Shown here piece after piece: positions 33,420 through 43,581 of a stretch of 64,000 nucleotides of DNA; position 1 is the stretch's first letter; the number at the start of each line of letters is the position of its first letter. The position numbers and the translations under genes were made by a program. The notes below the pieces were generated by a model. It searched no databases. It was not told the origin of the DNA and saw nothing but the letters and a program-made list of their open reading frames with translations. Source of the DNA: JACNJF01 sp050288105 (GTDB lineage Bacteria; Pseudomonadota; Gammaproteobacteria; GCA-001735895); NCBI GenBank assembly GCA_050288105.1, contig JBNKDE010000006.1, forward strand, positions 1-64,000. The letters are read 5' to 3'.

Positions 33420-34786
33420 TAAGCCTGCACTCGGATGCCCTGATTGAATTATTTCCTCAAGCTGAGGAAGTGCCAGAATTTTATTTCAACGGGGTTGTTA
33501 TTGACACCCGTAAGGACTGTGCCGGTGCTCTGTTCATTGCTATTAAAGGTGAAAACTTTGATGCGCATGATTTTGCAACAGCTGCCCGAGATAAAGGTGC
33601 CGCAGCAGTTATGGTCGAGCGTGTGGTTGACGTAGATATCCCTCAGCTACTGGTTGATGACTGTCGTACTGCGATAGGTCGACTTGCTAACTACTGGCGC
33701 CATCAAATGCCAGCGAAGGTTATAGCGATCAGTGGTAGTAATGGCAAAACCACTGTTAAGGAAATGCTCGGGCGCATACTTTCCAGCGAATACAGAACCT
33801 TGATGACTCTAGGTAATTTAAATAATGATATCGGAGTTCCATTAACGCTGTTTCGTCTTGCCCCTCAGCATCGTTTTGCGGTCATCGAGATGGGTGCAAA
33901 CCATCAGCATGAAATACATAACCTGCTCGGGATTGCGGAGCCGGATGTGGTGTATATCAATAATGCACAGAATGCACATGTTGAAGGTTTTGGATCGCGC
34001 CAGGGCGTTATTCGAGCTAAAGGAGAGATGTATCAGTTTTCATCTAAAGATGCGATTGCCGTGTTCAATGAAGATGAGGATGCAGTGGATTACTGGAAAT
34101 CGATTGCCGCAAGCTCTCATCAAATCAGCTTTTCATTGCGCCAGCAAAGTGACATTACCGGCGCTTTTGTGCAGCAGGCGCATACCCTGCACATAGAGGT
34201 TACCCAGGGAGCACAGGCAGCAGATACCGAAATTCAGATGCAGGGGCTGCATAATGTACAGAATGCAGTTGCAGCTATCACGTTGGCAACAGCCTGTGGT
34301 TTTAGCCTGGAACAGGCAGCTGCAGGTCTGGGTGGTTTTACTGGTGTCAGCGGGAGGCAGAAATTTTTACAGGGATTAAATCAGAGTCTCATTATCGACG
34401 ATAGCTACAACGCCAACCCGGGTTCACTGATCGCATCGGTGAATGTGCTATGTGCACAACGTGGTGCAGCCTGGCTGGCTCTGGGTGATATGGCTGAGCT
34501 AGGCGCGGATGCGCAAAAATTACATGATCAGGCCCTTACGGTAGCTCGTGACATTGGTGTGGTGAAGTTTTTTGCACTGGGTCCGCATAGCTGCAAAGCC
34601 GCCACTCTATTTGGAGGTGACGGGCATTGTTTTAAAACGCATGAAGAAATGGCGCGTTATATAGGTGCCAGATTGCATAGTGGAATCAATTTATTAATCA
34701 AGGGTTCTCGTAGTGCACAAATGGAAAAGCTGGTGACAGCGTTGAAAGAGTCTTCCAACCAGAACGGAGAAGGTTATGCTGTATAG
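33416..34786 (+). CDS. murF: UDP-MurNAc-pentapeptide synthetase
   Basis: 456 residues. N-terminal substrate domain, then ATP-binding GSNGKTTVKEMLG and central Mur ligase motifs (VIEMGANHQHEI, IIDDSYNANPGS). It ligates D-Ala-D-Ala to the tripeptide precursor. It overlaps murE by 4 bases and mraY by 11, consistent with translational coupling. Confidence 0.97.
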   Translation: MISLHSDALIELFPQAEEVPEFYFNGVVIDTRKDCAGALFIAIKGENFDAHDFATAARDKGAAAVMVERVVDVDIPQLLVDDCRTAIGRLANYWRHQMPAKVIAISGSNGKTTVKEMLGRILSSEYRTLMTLGNLNNDIGVPLTLFRLAPQHRFAVIEMGANHQHEIHNLLGIAEPDVVYINNAQNAHVEGFGSRQGVIRAKGEMYQFSSKDAIAVFNEDEDAVDYWKSIAASSHQISFSLRQQSDITGAFVQQAHTLHIEVTQGAQAADTEIQMQGLHNVQNAVAAITLATACGFSLEQAAAGLGGFTGVSGRQKFLQGLNQSLIIDDSYNANPGSLIASVNVLCAQRGAAWLALGDMAELGADAQKLHDQALTVARDIGVVKFFALGPHSCKAATLFGGDGHCFKTHEEMARYIGARLHSGINLLIKGSRSAQMEKLVTALKESSNQNGEGYAV

Positions 34787-35858
34787 TCTGGCTGAATATC
34801 TCACGCAGTTTTATAGTGGTTTTAATTTATTCCAGTACCTGACCATGCGCACCATCCTTGGTGTGTTGACGGCGCTGATTATTTCGCTGCTGGTGGGGCC
34901 GGCAATGATCCGGTATCTGAGTCGATATAATATTGGTCAGAACGTGCGCGATGATGGTCCACAGTCTCATTTTAGCAAAGCAGGTACGCCGACTATGGGG
35001 GGTGCCTTAATTCTGGTTGCGATTATTGTCAGCACGCTACTCTGGAGCGACCTGTCATCCCGTTTTGTATGGATTGTACTCATGGTCACAGCCGGATTTG
35101 GTCTGGTAGGCTGGATTGACGACTACAAAAAAATTGTATTTGGTAACTCCAAAGGTCTGTCAGCCAAGGCTAAGTATTTCTGGCAGTCAGTGATCGGACT
35201 GACTGCTGCATATATTCTTTTTACTACCGCAGAAGTGTCCATCGAAACCCAGTTGATCCTGCCTTTTTTCAAGAACGTCGTGCTTGATCTGGGCTGGTTT
35301 TATATCCTGCTGGCTTATCTGGTGATTGTTGGCAGCAGTAATGCAGTGAACCTGACCGATGGTCTGGATGGGCTGGCCATTTTACCGACCGTACTGGTAG
35401 GCGGCGCACTGGGCGTTTTTGCCTACGTTACAGGTAACACTAATTTTGCTGGATATCTCGGTATTCCTTATGTTCCTGGCGTGGGTGAAATGGTGGTGTT
35501 CTGTGGCGCGCTGGTTGGGGCAGGGCTGGGGTTTCTCTGGTTTAACACCTATCCGGCACAGGTATTTATGGGTGATGTTGGCGCTCTGGCACTGGGCGCA
35601 GCACTGGGCGTTATTGCGGTCATTGTGCGTCAGGAGCTGGTGCTGTTCATTATGGGGGGTATCTTCGTCGTGGAGACGATCTCGGTGGTGCTGCAGGTGG
35701 CTTCCTACAAACTAACCGGGCGTCGCATCTTTCGCATGGCGCCGCTACATCATCACTATGAGTTAAAAGGCTGGCCTGAGCCACGTATCATCGTGCGTTT
35801 CTGGATTATCACGGTCATCCTGGTTCTGATTGGTCTGGCAAGTTTGAAGATTCGGTAA
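34776..35858 (+). CDS. mraY: Phospho-MurNAc-pentapeptide translocase
   Basis: 360 residues, the E. coli length, with about ten membrane helices. The aspartate motifs are visible: GWIDDYKKI, VNLTDGLDGLA and VFMGDVGALALG, and the histidine motif is PLHHHYELKGW. It makes lipid I from UDP-MurNAc-pentapeptide and undecaprenyl phosphate. GAGAAGG precedes the start inside the end of murF. Confidence 0.97.
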   Translation: MLYSLAEYLTQFYSGFNLFQYLTMRTILGVLTALIISLLVGPAMIRYLSRYNIGQNVRDDGPQSHFSKAGTPTMGGALILVAIIVSTLLWSDLSSRFVWIVLMVTAGFGLVGWIDDYKKIVFGNSKGLSAKAKYFWQSVIGLTAAYILFTTAEVSIETQLILPFFKNVVLDLGWFYILLAYLVIVGSSNAVNLTDGLDGLAILPTVLVGGALGVFAYVTGNTNFAGYLGIPYVPGVGEMVVFCGALVGAGLGFLWFNTYPAQVFMGDVGALALGAALGVIAVIVRQELVLFIMGGIFVVETISVVLQVASYKLTGRRIFRMAPLHHHYELKGWPEPRIIVRFWIITVILVLIGLASLKIR

Positions 35859-37192
35859 TGCAGATGATTAAACAACAACAGCATGTACATCTTGATCAGC
35901 GCTACCTGGTTATCGGGTTAGGGCTGAGCGGGTATTCTGCTGCCTGTTATCTGCTGCAAAATGGGTATCGATGCAGCGTGCAGGATGATCGCGCACAACC
36001 TCCCTATCTGGAGAAGCTGCTTGCAGCCCATCCAGAGGTAAACGTGCTGTTACAGCCGCTTTCTGAATCCCTGATGGAACAGTCCGATTGCTGGATTGTG
36101 AGTCCCGGGCTTTCTATACGCCATCCTTTAATTAAAAAGGTGGCGCAGTCAGGTATACGCATTATTGGAGATATTGAATTATTTGCTGAAGCGGTAACAA
36201 AGCCTGTGATCGCGATTACCGGCTCTAATGGTAAAACCACGGTGACCACGCTGGTAGGGGAAATGATTGCTCAGGATGGAAAAAAAGTCGCTGTAGGTGG
36301 CAACATAGGTGTGCCTGCGCTGGATCTGTTGCAACAGGATGCTGATATTTATGTGCTGGAACTATCCAGTTTTCAGCTTGAGACGACACAGAGTCTCAGC
36401 CCCCTTGCAGCAACGGTATTGAATGTCAGTGAGGATCATATGGATCGCTACGATAGCCTCGCGGATTACCAGCAGAGTAAGAAGAAAATCTATCAGCAGG
36501 CGACGAATGTTATTAGTAATGCCGATGACGAATTAACCCAACATTCTGCTGCTGATATTCGTTTTTCAATACAGCGTAATGATGTGCAATATCATGTTAT
36601 TGACGATCCAGAAAGCATGCTTGCGGTCAATGCTGAGGGCTGGATTGCGACCAGCGATCTTAAGTTAAAAGGTCGTCACAACTGGGCTAACTGCCTGGTT
36701 GCAATGGCTCTGGCGCAGCAGGCCGGAGTTTCAAAATCTGCAATTATTGAAACACTCAAGGTATTTCCGGGGCTGGATCATCGCAGTCAGTGGGTTGCTG
36801 AGACCAATGGCGTTAACTGGATCAATGATTCCAAGGCCACCAATCCTGGCGCTACGCTAGCGGCTATACAGGGCATAGACGAACCGATCATTCTGCTAGC
36901 CGGCGGGCAAAGTAAAGGGGCCAATATGGCACCGCTATGCGCAGCACTGCGTAGCAGGGTGAAATGCATGCTGTTATACGGTCAGGATGCCGATATCATC
37001 GAATCAGCCCTGCAGGGCTGTACCCGCATCGAGCGCGTGGACAATCTTGCGGCAGCCGTCACACGTGCAAATCAGCTGGCACAGCCTGGTGATCTGGTAC
37101 TGTTGTCGCCCGCCTGTGCGAGTTTTGATCAATTCAAGGGTTTTGCTGATCGTGGTGAACAGTTTGCGCAACTGGTGAGGGCATTAGCATGA
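35858..37192 (+). CDS. murD: UDP-MurNAc-L-alanine D-glutamate ligase
   Basis: 444 residues. An N-terminal Rossmann-like domain (VIGLGLSGYSAACYLL) is followed by the ATP site GSNGKTTVTTL and the C-terminal ligase region (INDSKATNPGATLAAI). It adds D-glutamate. It shares one base with the mraY stop and overlaps ftsW by 4. Confidence 0.97.
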   Translation: MQMIKQQQHVHLDQRYLVIGLGLSGYSAACYLLQNGYRCSVQDDRAQPPYLEKLLAAHPEVNVLLQPLSESLMEQSDCWIVSPGLSIRHPLIKKVAQSGIRIIGDIELFAEAVTKPVIAITGSNGKTTVTTLVGEMIAQDGKKVAVGGNIGVPALDLLQQDADIYVLELSSFQLETTQSLSPLAATVLNVSEDHMDRYDSLADYQQSKKKIYQQATNVISNADDELTQHSAADIRFSIQRNDVQYHVIDDPESMLAVNAEGWIATSDLKLKGRHNWANCLVAMALAQQAGVSKSAIIETLKVFPGLDHRSQWVAETNGVNWINDSKATNPGATLAAIQGIDEPIILLAGGQSKGANMAPLCAALRSRVKCMLLYGQDADIIESALQGCTRIERVDNLAAAVTRANQLAQPGDLVLLSPACASFDQFKGFADRGEQFAQLVRALA

Positions 37193-38397
37193 GCGGTCAG
37201 GCAATACGCGCATCGGAAATGCCCGCTAGCAGGGAATCACTAGTTCCCAGAGCGCTGGATACACAAATAGTGTTGATCTATGGGTTGCTCGCCATTATCG
37301 GGTTAATCATGGTGACGTCTGCTTCGATTGGAATGGCCGATCAGCAAATGGGTGACCCTTTCTATTTTGGGAAACGTCAGTTTCTGCGTCTGGTACTGGG
37401 CGTGGTACTGGTCTGGCTGGCCTATCGCATACCGACTTCGCTGTGGCGAAATAATGGCATGGTGTTGATGCTGGGGGCAATTTTTCTGCTGGCACTGGTT
37501 CTGGTTCCGGGAGTGGGGCGCACAGTAAATGGATCAACACGCTGGCTGGATCTGGTCGTTTTCACTGTGCAGGTTTCTGAAATTGCCAAGCTGTTCCTGA
37601 TCATTTACCTGAGTGGTTACCTGATAAGGCGCTCGGATGAAATTAAAACCGATATGAAAGGATTTCTGAAACCCATGATTATCCTGGCCGTTGCCAGTGG
37701 ACTGCTATTAATGGAGCCAGATTTCGGCGCGGCTTCCGTATTACTGATGACCGGACTGGGTATGATGTTTCTGGGTGGCGTACGTTTTGGTAATTTCTTC
37801 CTGTTTGTGCTGGGCACACTTAGCATGATGGTTTTACTCGCGATGGCATCGCCTTACCGTATGGCGCGCGTAACCTCTTTTCTTGATCCCTGGGCTGACC
37901 CCTTTAACAGTGGTTTTCAGCTGACACAATCGCTGATAGCGATCGGTAGTGGTGGTCTGTTCGGCACCGGTCTGGGCGGCAGTATTCAAAAATTGTTTTA
38001 TCTACCAGAAGCGCATACTGACTTCCTGTTTGCGATTTATGCTGAAGAGCTGGGGTTGATCGGTATTGTTTTTCTGATCGCAATCTACGGCTGGTTTTTG
38101 CTACGCTGTTTTAGCATTGGCAAGATGGCGTTACTGAAAGGACATGCCTTTGGCGCCTATCTGGTTTATGGCGTTGCACTGCTGGTGAGTATCCAGGCGC
38201 TGATCAATATGGGTGTGAATATGGGCGCGTTGCCTACCAAGGGTCTCACTCTGCCATTTATCAGCTATGGCGGAAACAGTATTCTGACTATGTCTTTTGC
38301 GATAGGTCTGGTATTGCGTGTGCATTATGAAAATGTGCAGCCAGCAGATCCATCTGTTCGGAGTCATAAGCGTAGCAGCAAGGTGAAATCATCATGA
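37189..38397 (+). CDS. ftsW: Septal peptidoglycan polymerase FtsW
   Basis: 402 residues of the SEDS family with about ten membrane helices. Characteristic regions are VGRTVNGSTRWLDL, LMEPDFGAASVLL (with the catalytic-type aspartate) and FISYGGNSILTMSFAIGLV. It polymerises glycan strands with FtsI at the septum. It overlaps murG by 4 bases. Confidence 0.96.
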   Translation: MSGQAIRASEMPASRESLVPRALDTQIVLIYGLLAIIGLIMVTSASIGMADQQMGDPFYFGKRQFLRLVLGVVLVWLAYRIPTSLWRNNGMVLMLGAIFLLALVLVPGVGRTVNGSTRWLDLVVFTVQVSEIAKLFLIIYLSGYLIRRSDEIKTDMKGFLKPMIILAVASGLLLMEPDFGAASVLLMTGLGMMFLGGVRFGNFFLFVLGTLSMMVLLAMASPYRMARVTSFLDPWADPFNSGFQLTQSLIAIGSGGLFGTGLGGSIQKLFYLPEAHTDFLFAIYAEELGLIGIVFLIAIYGWFLLRCFSIGKMALLKGHAFGAYLVYGVALLVSIQALINMGVNMGALPTKGLTLPFISYGGNSILTMSFAIGLVLRVHYENVQPADPSVRSHKRSSKVKSS

Positions 38398-39482
38398 CTG
38401 CTAAGCGTCCAATTATGGTCATGGCCGGAGGCACGGGAGGGCATGTATTTCCCGCACTGGCTGTCGCGGATTTTCTGCGCCAGCAGGGTGAGTCTATTGT
38501 CTGGATGGGTACCCGTAATGGTATTGAATCAAGGCTGATCCCCGAAGCCGGTATACCTATGGAATGGCTGGAAGTTCAGGGTTTGCGCGGTAAAGGTGTA
38601 CTGACTTTGGCTCTGGCGCCATTTAAGTTAATACAGGCTTGCTGGCAGGCGATGTCAATACTGCGTAGAAATCGTCCCAGAGCGGTACTCGGCATGGGCG
38701 GTTTTGCGGCCGGTCCTGGTGGTTTGATGGCCTGGGTATTGCGCATTCCATTGATTATCCACGAGCAGAACGCAGTGATGGGTTTAACCAATAAACTGCT
38801 CAAGGGATTGTCTCGCATCAGCTATTTTGCATTCCCCCAAGCTGCGCAGGGCGTGAGTAATAGCAGGGTCGTAGGTAATCCGGTACGCGCAGAGATCCTG
38901 GCGATTGCTGATCCGCAGCAACGACTGGCAGGCAGAGCGCAGAGTAGCTTGCGACTGCTGGTGATTGGCGGCAGTCTTGGCGCCCGAACCCTGAACGAAG
39001 TTGTTCCTGCCGCGATGTCGAAGTTGCCGGTAGAACAACGCCCGGAGATTATGCACCAATGTGGAGAGCGTCATCTACAAAGCTGCCAGCAAAGCTATCA
39101 ACAGGCTGCAGTAGATGCCGAAGTGGTCCCCTTTGTTAAGGATATGAAGCGGGCTTACGAATGGGCTGATCTGGTGTTATGCCGGGCCGGGGCTTTAACG
39201 GTTTCAGAGCTGGCCGCTGCGGGTATGGCATCCATTCTGGTACCTTATCCCTACGCAGTAGATGATCATCAATACCTGAATGCGACTTATCTGCAGCAGG
39301 CACAGGCAGCTGAGCTGGTACGCGATCATGAACTCACGCCAGAGCGACTGCTGCAATTAGTGAATCAATTTTCTGCACACCGTGAGCAGGTTTTACAGAT
39401 GTCAATTAACGCACGTTCCATGGCTTTTACCGATGCTACTGAGCAGGTGGCACAGGGCATACTAAAGGAGGCTTTAGCATGA
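38394..39482 (+). CDS. murG: Undecaprenyl-PP-MurNAc-pentapeptide GlcNAc transferase
   Basis: 362 residues, GT28 family. The glycine-rich lipid-site loop is MAGGTGGHVFPALAVA, the second loop VIGGSLGARTLNEVVP, and the donor region CRAGALTVSELAAAG. It converts lipid I to lipid II at the cytoplasmic membrane face. It overlaps murC by 4 bases. Confidence 0.97.
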   Translation: MTAKRPIMVMAGGTGGHVFPALAVADFLRQQGESIVWMGTRNGIESRLIPEAGIPMEWLEVQGLRGKGVLTLALAPFKLIQACWQAMSILRRNRPRAVLGMGGFAAGPGGLMAWVLRIPLIIHEQNAVMGLTNKLLKGLSRISYFAFPQAAQGVSNSRVVGNPVRAEILAIADPQQRLAGRAQSSLRLLVIGGSLGARTLNEVVPAAMSKLPVEQRPEIMHQCGERHLQSCQQSYQQAAVDAEVVPFVKDMKRAYEWADLVLCRAGALTVSELAAAGMASILVPYPYAVDDHQYLNATYLQQAQAAELVRDHELTPERLLQLVNQFSAHREQVLQMSINARSMAFTDATEQVAQGILKEALA

Positions 39483-40897
39483 GTCAGTCTGCTACAAAAT
39501 TAATGCGTCGCATCCGTAAGATTCATTTTGTGGGTATCGGTGGTGCCGGCATGAGTGGTATCGCTGAGGTTTTCCATAATCTGGGTTATGCCATCAGTGG
39601 CTCGGATATTAATGAGAGTGCCATGGTCAGGCATCTGCGTGGCCTGGGTATTGAGATCGCCATCGGTCATCGCGCAGAGAATATTCACGACTGTCATGTG
39701 GTGGTGGTTTCTACTGCTATTGATGCGAATAACCCGGAGATACAGGCAGCAAAGGAACAACGTATCCCGATAGTAAGACGTGCTGAAATGCTGGCTGAAC
39801 TCATGCGTTTTCGTCATGGTATTGCAGTGGCAGGTACGCATGGAAAAACGACTACCACCTCGCTACTAACATCGGTACTGGTGGAAGGCCAACTGGATCC
39901 GACCTACGTGATTGGCGGAAAGTTAAACAGTTCTGGCAGGCATGCTGAACTCGGCGCCAGCGATTACCTGGTGGCTGAAGCCGACGAAAGTGATGCTTCA
40001 TTTCTTTATCTTCAGCCCGTGATGGCGATTGTGACCAATATAGATCAGGATCACCTGTCTACCTATGAAGGTGATTTTGAAAGACTCAAGCAGACCTTTG
40101 TTGAATTCCTGCATCACCTGCCATTTTATGGACTGGCCGTGCTGTGTCTTGACGATGAGGTAGTGCGCGAGATTCTACCGCGCGTCGCGCGTCCGGTGCT
40201 GACCTATGGTGTCACTGAAGATGCTGATGTGCGCATCAGTGATATACGCGCAGAGGGCTCAAGAACCTTTTTTGAAGTGACCTTTCCGGATCAGAAACGG
40301 GTCAGTATCAAACTCAACCTGGCGGGAATGCATAATGTGTTAAATGCGACTGCTGCGTTGTCCATCGGATGGGAGCTGGGTGTGAATGGCGAGCAGATGC
40401 AGGCAGCGCTGGCCAGCTTCGCGGGTATAGGGCGCCGATTCCAGATTACCGAAAACCTTAAGGTGGGTGGTAAAACGATTCGTCATATCGATGATTATGG
40501 TCATCATCCAAATGAGATTCGCGCCACCATTCAGGCGATACGAGCAGCCTGGCCAGAGCAGCGCCTGACCGTTGCTTTTCAACCGCATCGATTTACCAGA
40601 ACGCGTGATCTGTTCGAAGATTTTGCACAGGTGCTGTCTGAAGTTGATCAACTGATTCTGCTGGAAATCTATGCCGCAGGTGAAAAGCATATCAAGGACG
40701 CTGATGGACGAGCACTGAGTCGCGCAATTCGTAGTCGTGGTCGCATTGACCCCGTTTTTGTAGAAGATATTGCGCAACTGGATACCGTGTTAGCGGATGT
40801 GGTTGAAGAAGGAGATATCGTGGTGACCCTGGGTGCCGGTAGCATTGGGGCATTTGCGGTTGAATTTATTGCTAAACATCAGGGGGATAGCGCCTGA
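39479..40897 (+). CDS. murC: UDP-MurNAc-L-alanine ligase
   Basis: 472 residues. N-terminal motif FVGIGGAGMSGIAEV, ATP site AGTHGKTTTTSLL, and the metal/substrate segment IDDYGHHPNEIRATI are intact. It attaches the first L-alanine to UDP-MurNAc. It shares one base with the murB start. Confidence 0.97.
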   Translation: MSQSATKLMRRIRKIHFVGIGGAGMSGIAEVFHNLGYAISGSDINESAMVRHLRGLGIEIAIGHRAENIHDCHVVVVSTAIDANNPEIQAAKEQRIPIVRRAEMLAELMRFRHGIAVAGTHGKTTTTSLLTSVLVEGQLDPTYVIGGKLNSSGRHAELGASDYLVAEADESDASFLYLQPVMAIVTNIDQDHLSTYEGDFERLKQTFVEFLHHLPFYGLAVLCLDDEVVREILPRVARPVLTYGVTEDADVRISDIRAEGSRTFFEVTFPDQKRVSIKLNLAGMHNVLNATAALSIGWELGVNGEQMQAALASFAGIGRRFQITENLKVGGKTIRHIDDYGHHPNEIRATIQAIRAAWPEQRLTVAFQPHRFTRTRDLFEDFAQVLSEVDQLILLEIYAAGEKHIKDADGRALSRAIRSRGRIDPVFVEDIAQLDTVLADVVEEGDIVVTLGAGSIGAFAVEFIAKHQGDSA

Positions 40898-41787
40898 TGA
40901 ATCCTGCGATGACACAAACTGTGCGTGGGCGACTGCTACATAATGAGTCGATGGCGCGTCATTGCAGCTGGCGTGCTGGCGGTGCAGCAGATGTCTATTA
41001 TGAGCCTGCGGATAAGCAGGATCTTTCCGTCTTTATGCAAACCATTTCAGTCGATCAACCCATCACCTGGGTAGGGCTGGGTAGCAATCTGCTGGTACGT
41101 GATGGTGGATTACGTGGTGTGACTATCGTGGTATTGCAGAAGTTGAATGAGCTGCAGTTACAGCATGATGGCAGGGTATACGCTGAAGCGGGTGTGAGCT
41201 GCGCGAAGTTTGCACGTTTCTGTCAACAACATGATTTATCTGGGGCCGACTTTCTGGCGGGTATTCCCGGTACTATCGGTGGCGCACTGGCGATGAATGC
41301 CGGGGCCTTTGGTTATGAAACCTGGCAATTTGTAGACGCGGTTGAAATGATGAACCGTTCAGGGCAGTTGATAGATCGTCAGCGACATGAATTCGAAATC
41401 GGCTATCGCAGTGTGAAACGTGCGCAGGATGAATGGTTTGCTGCTGCAAGCTTCCGTTTGCCAGCACGCGACGATGCGCAGCAATCGCGTATTCGAGAGT
41501 TACTGGAAAAACGTAATGCAACTCAACCTATCGGCCAGCCCTCCTGCGGATCAGTATTTAAAAATCCTCAGGGCGATCATGCGGCGCGTTTAATAGAGGC
41601 CTGTGGTCTGAAAGGGCGTTGTATTGGTGAAGCCTGTGTGTCTGAAAAGCATGCGAATTTTATTATTAATACCGGTAATGCCCGCGCCAATGATATCGAA
41701 GACCTGATAGAAAAAGTGCGCAGTGAAGTCAGGAGAAAATTTTCTGTTGAGCTTCAGCACGAAGTCCGAATTGTAGGGGACCGCTGA
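40897..41787 (+). CDS. murB: UDP-N-acetylenolpyruvoylglucosamine reductase
   Basis: 296 residues. The FAD-binding region is WVGLGSNLLVRDGGLRG, with GADFLAGIPGTIGGALAMNAGA. The catalytic serine region is QPSCGSVFKNP, and the C-terminus VSEKHANFIINTGNA is type II-like (the short form, shorter than the 342-residue E. coli enzyme). It reduces enolpyruvyl-UDP-GlcNAc to UDP-MurNAc. murB inside the dcw cluster is usual outside the enterics. Confidence 0.96.
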   Translation: MNPAMTQTVRGRLLHNESMARHCSWRAGGAADVYYEPADKQDLSVFMQTISVDQPITWVGLGSNLLVRDGGLRGVTIVVLQKLNELQLQHDGRVYAEAGVSCAKFARFCQQHDLSGADFLAGIPGTIGGALAMNAGAFGYETWQFVDAVEMMNRSGQLIDRQRHEFEIGYRSVKRAQDEWFAAASFRLPARDDAQQSRIRELLEKRNATQPIGQPSCGSVFKNPQGDHAARLIEACGLKGRCIGEACVSEKHANFIINTGNARANDIEDLIEKVRSEVRRKFSVELQHEVRIVGDR

Positions 41788-42746
41788 TGACTTTTGAAAG
41801 GCTACAACCTGCTGTAGATATAGCCAGTAAATGTGGCAGAGTCGCGGTTTTGATGGGCGGTACAGCGGCTGAACGCGAAGTATCACTAAAATCCGGCAGC
41901 TTTGTGTTGCAGGCATTGCTGGATGCAGGTGTGGATGCCTTCGGTGTAGATATTCAGGACAATATCTGCCAGCAGTTAAGCGAACTTAAAGCGGATCGCG
42001 TATTCAATATCCTGCATGGACGAGGCGGCGAAGATGGCCAGCTGCAGGGCCTGCTTGAGTCTTTGGCTATGCCCTATGTCGGTAGCGGCATACGTGCTTC
42101 GGCAGTCACCATGGATAAGTTGATGACCAAGCGCCTGTTGCAGGGCTGTGGATTACCCACACCGGTATTTTGCGAAATGAAATCGCTAGCAGATTGTCAG
42201 CAGGCTTTAGAACACGTCGGGTTACCCATGATCATCAAACCGGTTCTGGAAGGCTCCAGCATAGGTATGAGCAAGGTAACAGAGGCAGATCAGCTAGAAG
42301 CAGCCTACTCACTGGCAGCGCAGTTTGGTCCGGTAATGGCCGAGCAATGGATTGTCGGCAGTGAGTATACGGTCGCCTGGATGGGTGGGGTGGTATTACC
42401 GGCGATCAAGCTGGAAACACCGCATGTTTTTTATGATTACGATGCCAAGTATATGGCCAGTGATACGCGCTATATCTGCCCCTGCGGTTTAGCTGATGCT
42501 GATCTACAGCAGTTGAATCAACTGGTCGCAAGGACAGCGGAGATCTGTGGTTTACGCCATTGGGGACGTATCGATTTAATGCGCGATGAACAGGGTGCGT
42601 TTCAGGTGATTGAGGTGAATACCGTCCCTGGCATGACCGATCACAGCCTGGTGCCTATGGCCGCCAGAGAGGCTGGGTTGAGCTTTCAGCAACTGGTATT
42701 GAAATTGATTGAATACACGCTGCAAGACGGAGGCGACGATGTTTAA
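41787..42746 (+). CDS. ddl: D-alanine--D-alanine ligase
   Basis: 319 residues, similar to DdlB. It shows the N-terminal VLMGGTAAEREVSLKSG, the lid region VLEGSSIGMSKV, and the ATP-grasp metal region RIDLMRDEQGAFQVIEVNTVPGMTDHS in pieces. It supplies D-Ala-D-Ala to MurF. It overlaps ftsQ by 8 bases. Confidence 0.96.
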   Translation: MTFERLQPAVDIASKCGRVAVLMGGTAAEREVSLKSGSFVLQALLDAGVDAFGVDIQDNICQQLSELKADRVFNILHGRGGEDGQLQGLLESLAMPYVGSGIRASAVTMDKLMTKRLLQGCGLPTPVFCEMKSLADCQQALEHVGLPMIIKPVLEGSSIGMSKVTEADQLEAAYSLAAQFGPVMAEQWIVGSEYTVAWMGGVVLPAIKLETPHVFYDYDAKYMASDTRYICPCGLADADLQQLNQLVARTAEICGLRHWGRIDLMRDEQGAFQVIEVNTVPGMTDHSLVPMAAREAGLSFQQLVLKLIEYTLQDGGDDV

Positions 42747-43581
42747 ATTGAATCCGTTTTCCAGGCGTAAGGATGCTGCGCATAAAGTGCCAGTGCGAGC
42801 GCAGGCAAGCCGTATGCAGGCCAGTAGAACCAGGCAGAAACCGGGTTTCAAACTGCAGATTAACACGCGCTATCTGGTTATCGCTGCGGCAGTTGCGCTG
42901 CTTGCGTTGGTGGTTGCCTCGCTACCGCGTGAACAATGGTTACCGATAGAAAAAATCAGGATTACCGGTGAGTTTAGGCAGCTAGATACAGCACGCCTGC
43001 AGCAGCAGCTAAAGCCTTATCTGGGCGCCGGATTTTTCTCGGTAAATATCCAGCAGATACAGGACCAGGTAAGCCAGCAGGCGTGGATTGAAGAGGTTTC
43101 TGTACGCCGAGTATGGCCAAGCAGGATTGTAGTTTCGGTGATTGAAAAGCAGCCCTTTGCGCGTTGGGATGAAGCACATTTACTGAGCACCAAAGCTGAA
43201 GTGTTTGAGGCTGATAGCAGCGCGTTTATGGATTTACCATTGATTCATGGCTATGCCGATGAGAGTGCGGAATTGCTACAGCAATACCTGGCGTTAAAAC
43301 AGAAGTTCGCGTCACATAGCATCCAGCTTTCGGCTTTGACTGAAGACAGTAAAGGTTCCTTGACTCTGTTACTGGACCAGCAGCTCAAGGTGAATTTTGG
43401 TACTGACGAAACTGAACAAAAGATTGAAAAAATGCTGACGGTTTATCCAATACAGATTAAACCCAGCACAGCATCCATAAAGTATATCGATTTCCGCTAT
43501 AGCAACGGCTTTGCCATTGCCTGGAAAGAAGACAAACAGCAACAGCTGAGTGACAGGAAACGGGGCAACAAGAATGTCTAA
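42739..43581 (+). CDS. ftsQ: Cell division protein FtsQ
   Basis: 280 residues from the ATG at 42739, which overlaps the ddl stop. It has a basic cytoplasmic N-terminus, one membrane segment (about 45-65), a POTRA domain (IEKIRITGEFRQLDTARLQQ) and a beta domain (VSVIEKQPFARWDE). It links FtsK and FtsA to FtsLB in the divisome. It overlaps ftsA by 8 bases. Confidence 0.95.
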   Translation: MFKLNPFSRRKDAAHKVPVRAQASRMQASRTRQKPGFKLQINTRYLVIAAAVALLALVVASLPREQWLPIEKIRITGEFRQLDTARLQQQLKPYLGAGFFSVNIQQIQDQVSQQAWIEEVSVRRVWPSRIVVSVIEKQPFARWDEAHLLSTKAEVFEADSSAFMDLPLIHGYADESAELLQQYLALKQKFASHSIQLSALTEDSKGSLTLLLDQQLKVNFGTDETEQKIEKMLTVYPIQIKPSTASIKYIDFRYSNGFAIAWKEDKQQQLSDRKRGNKNV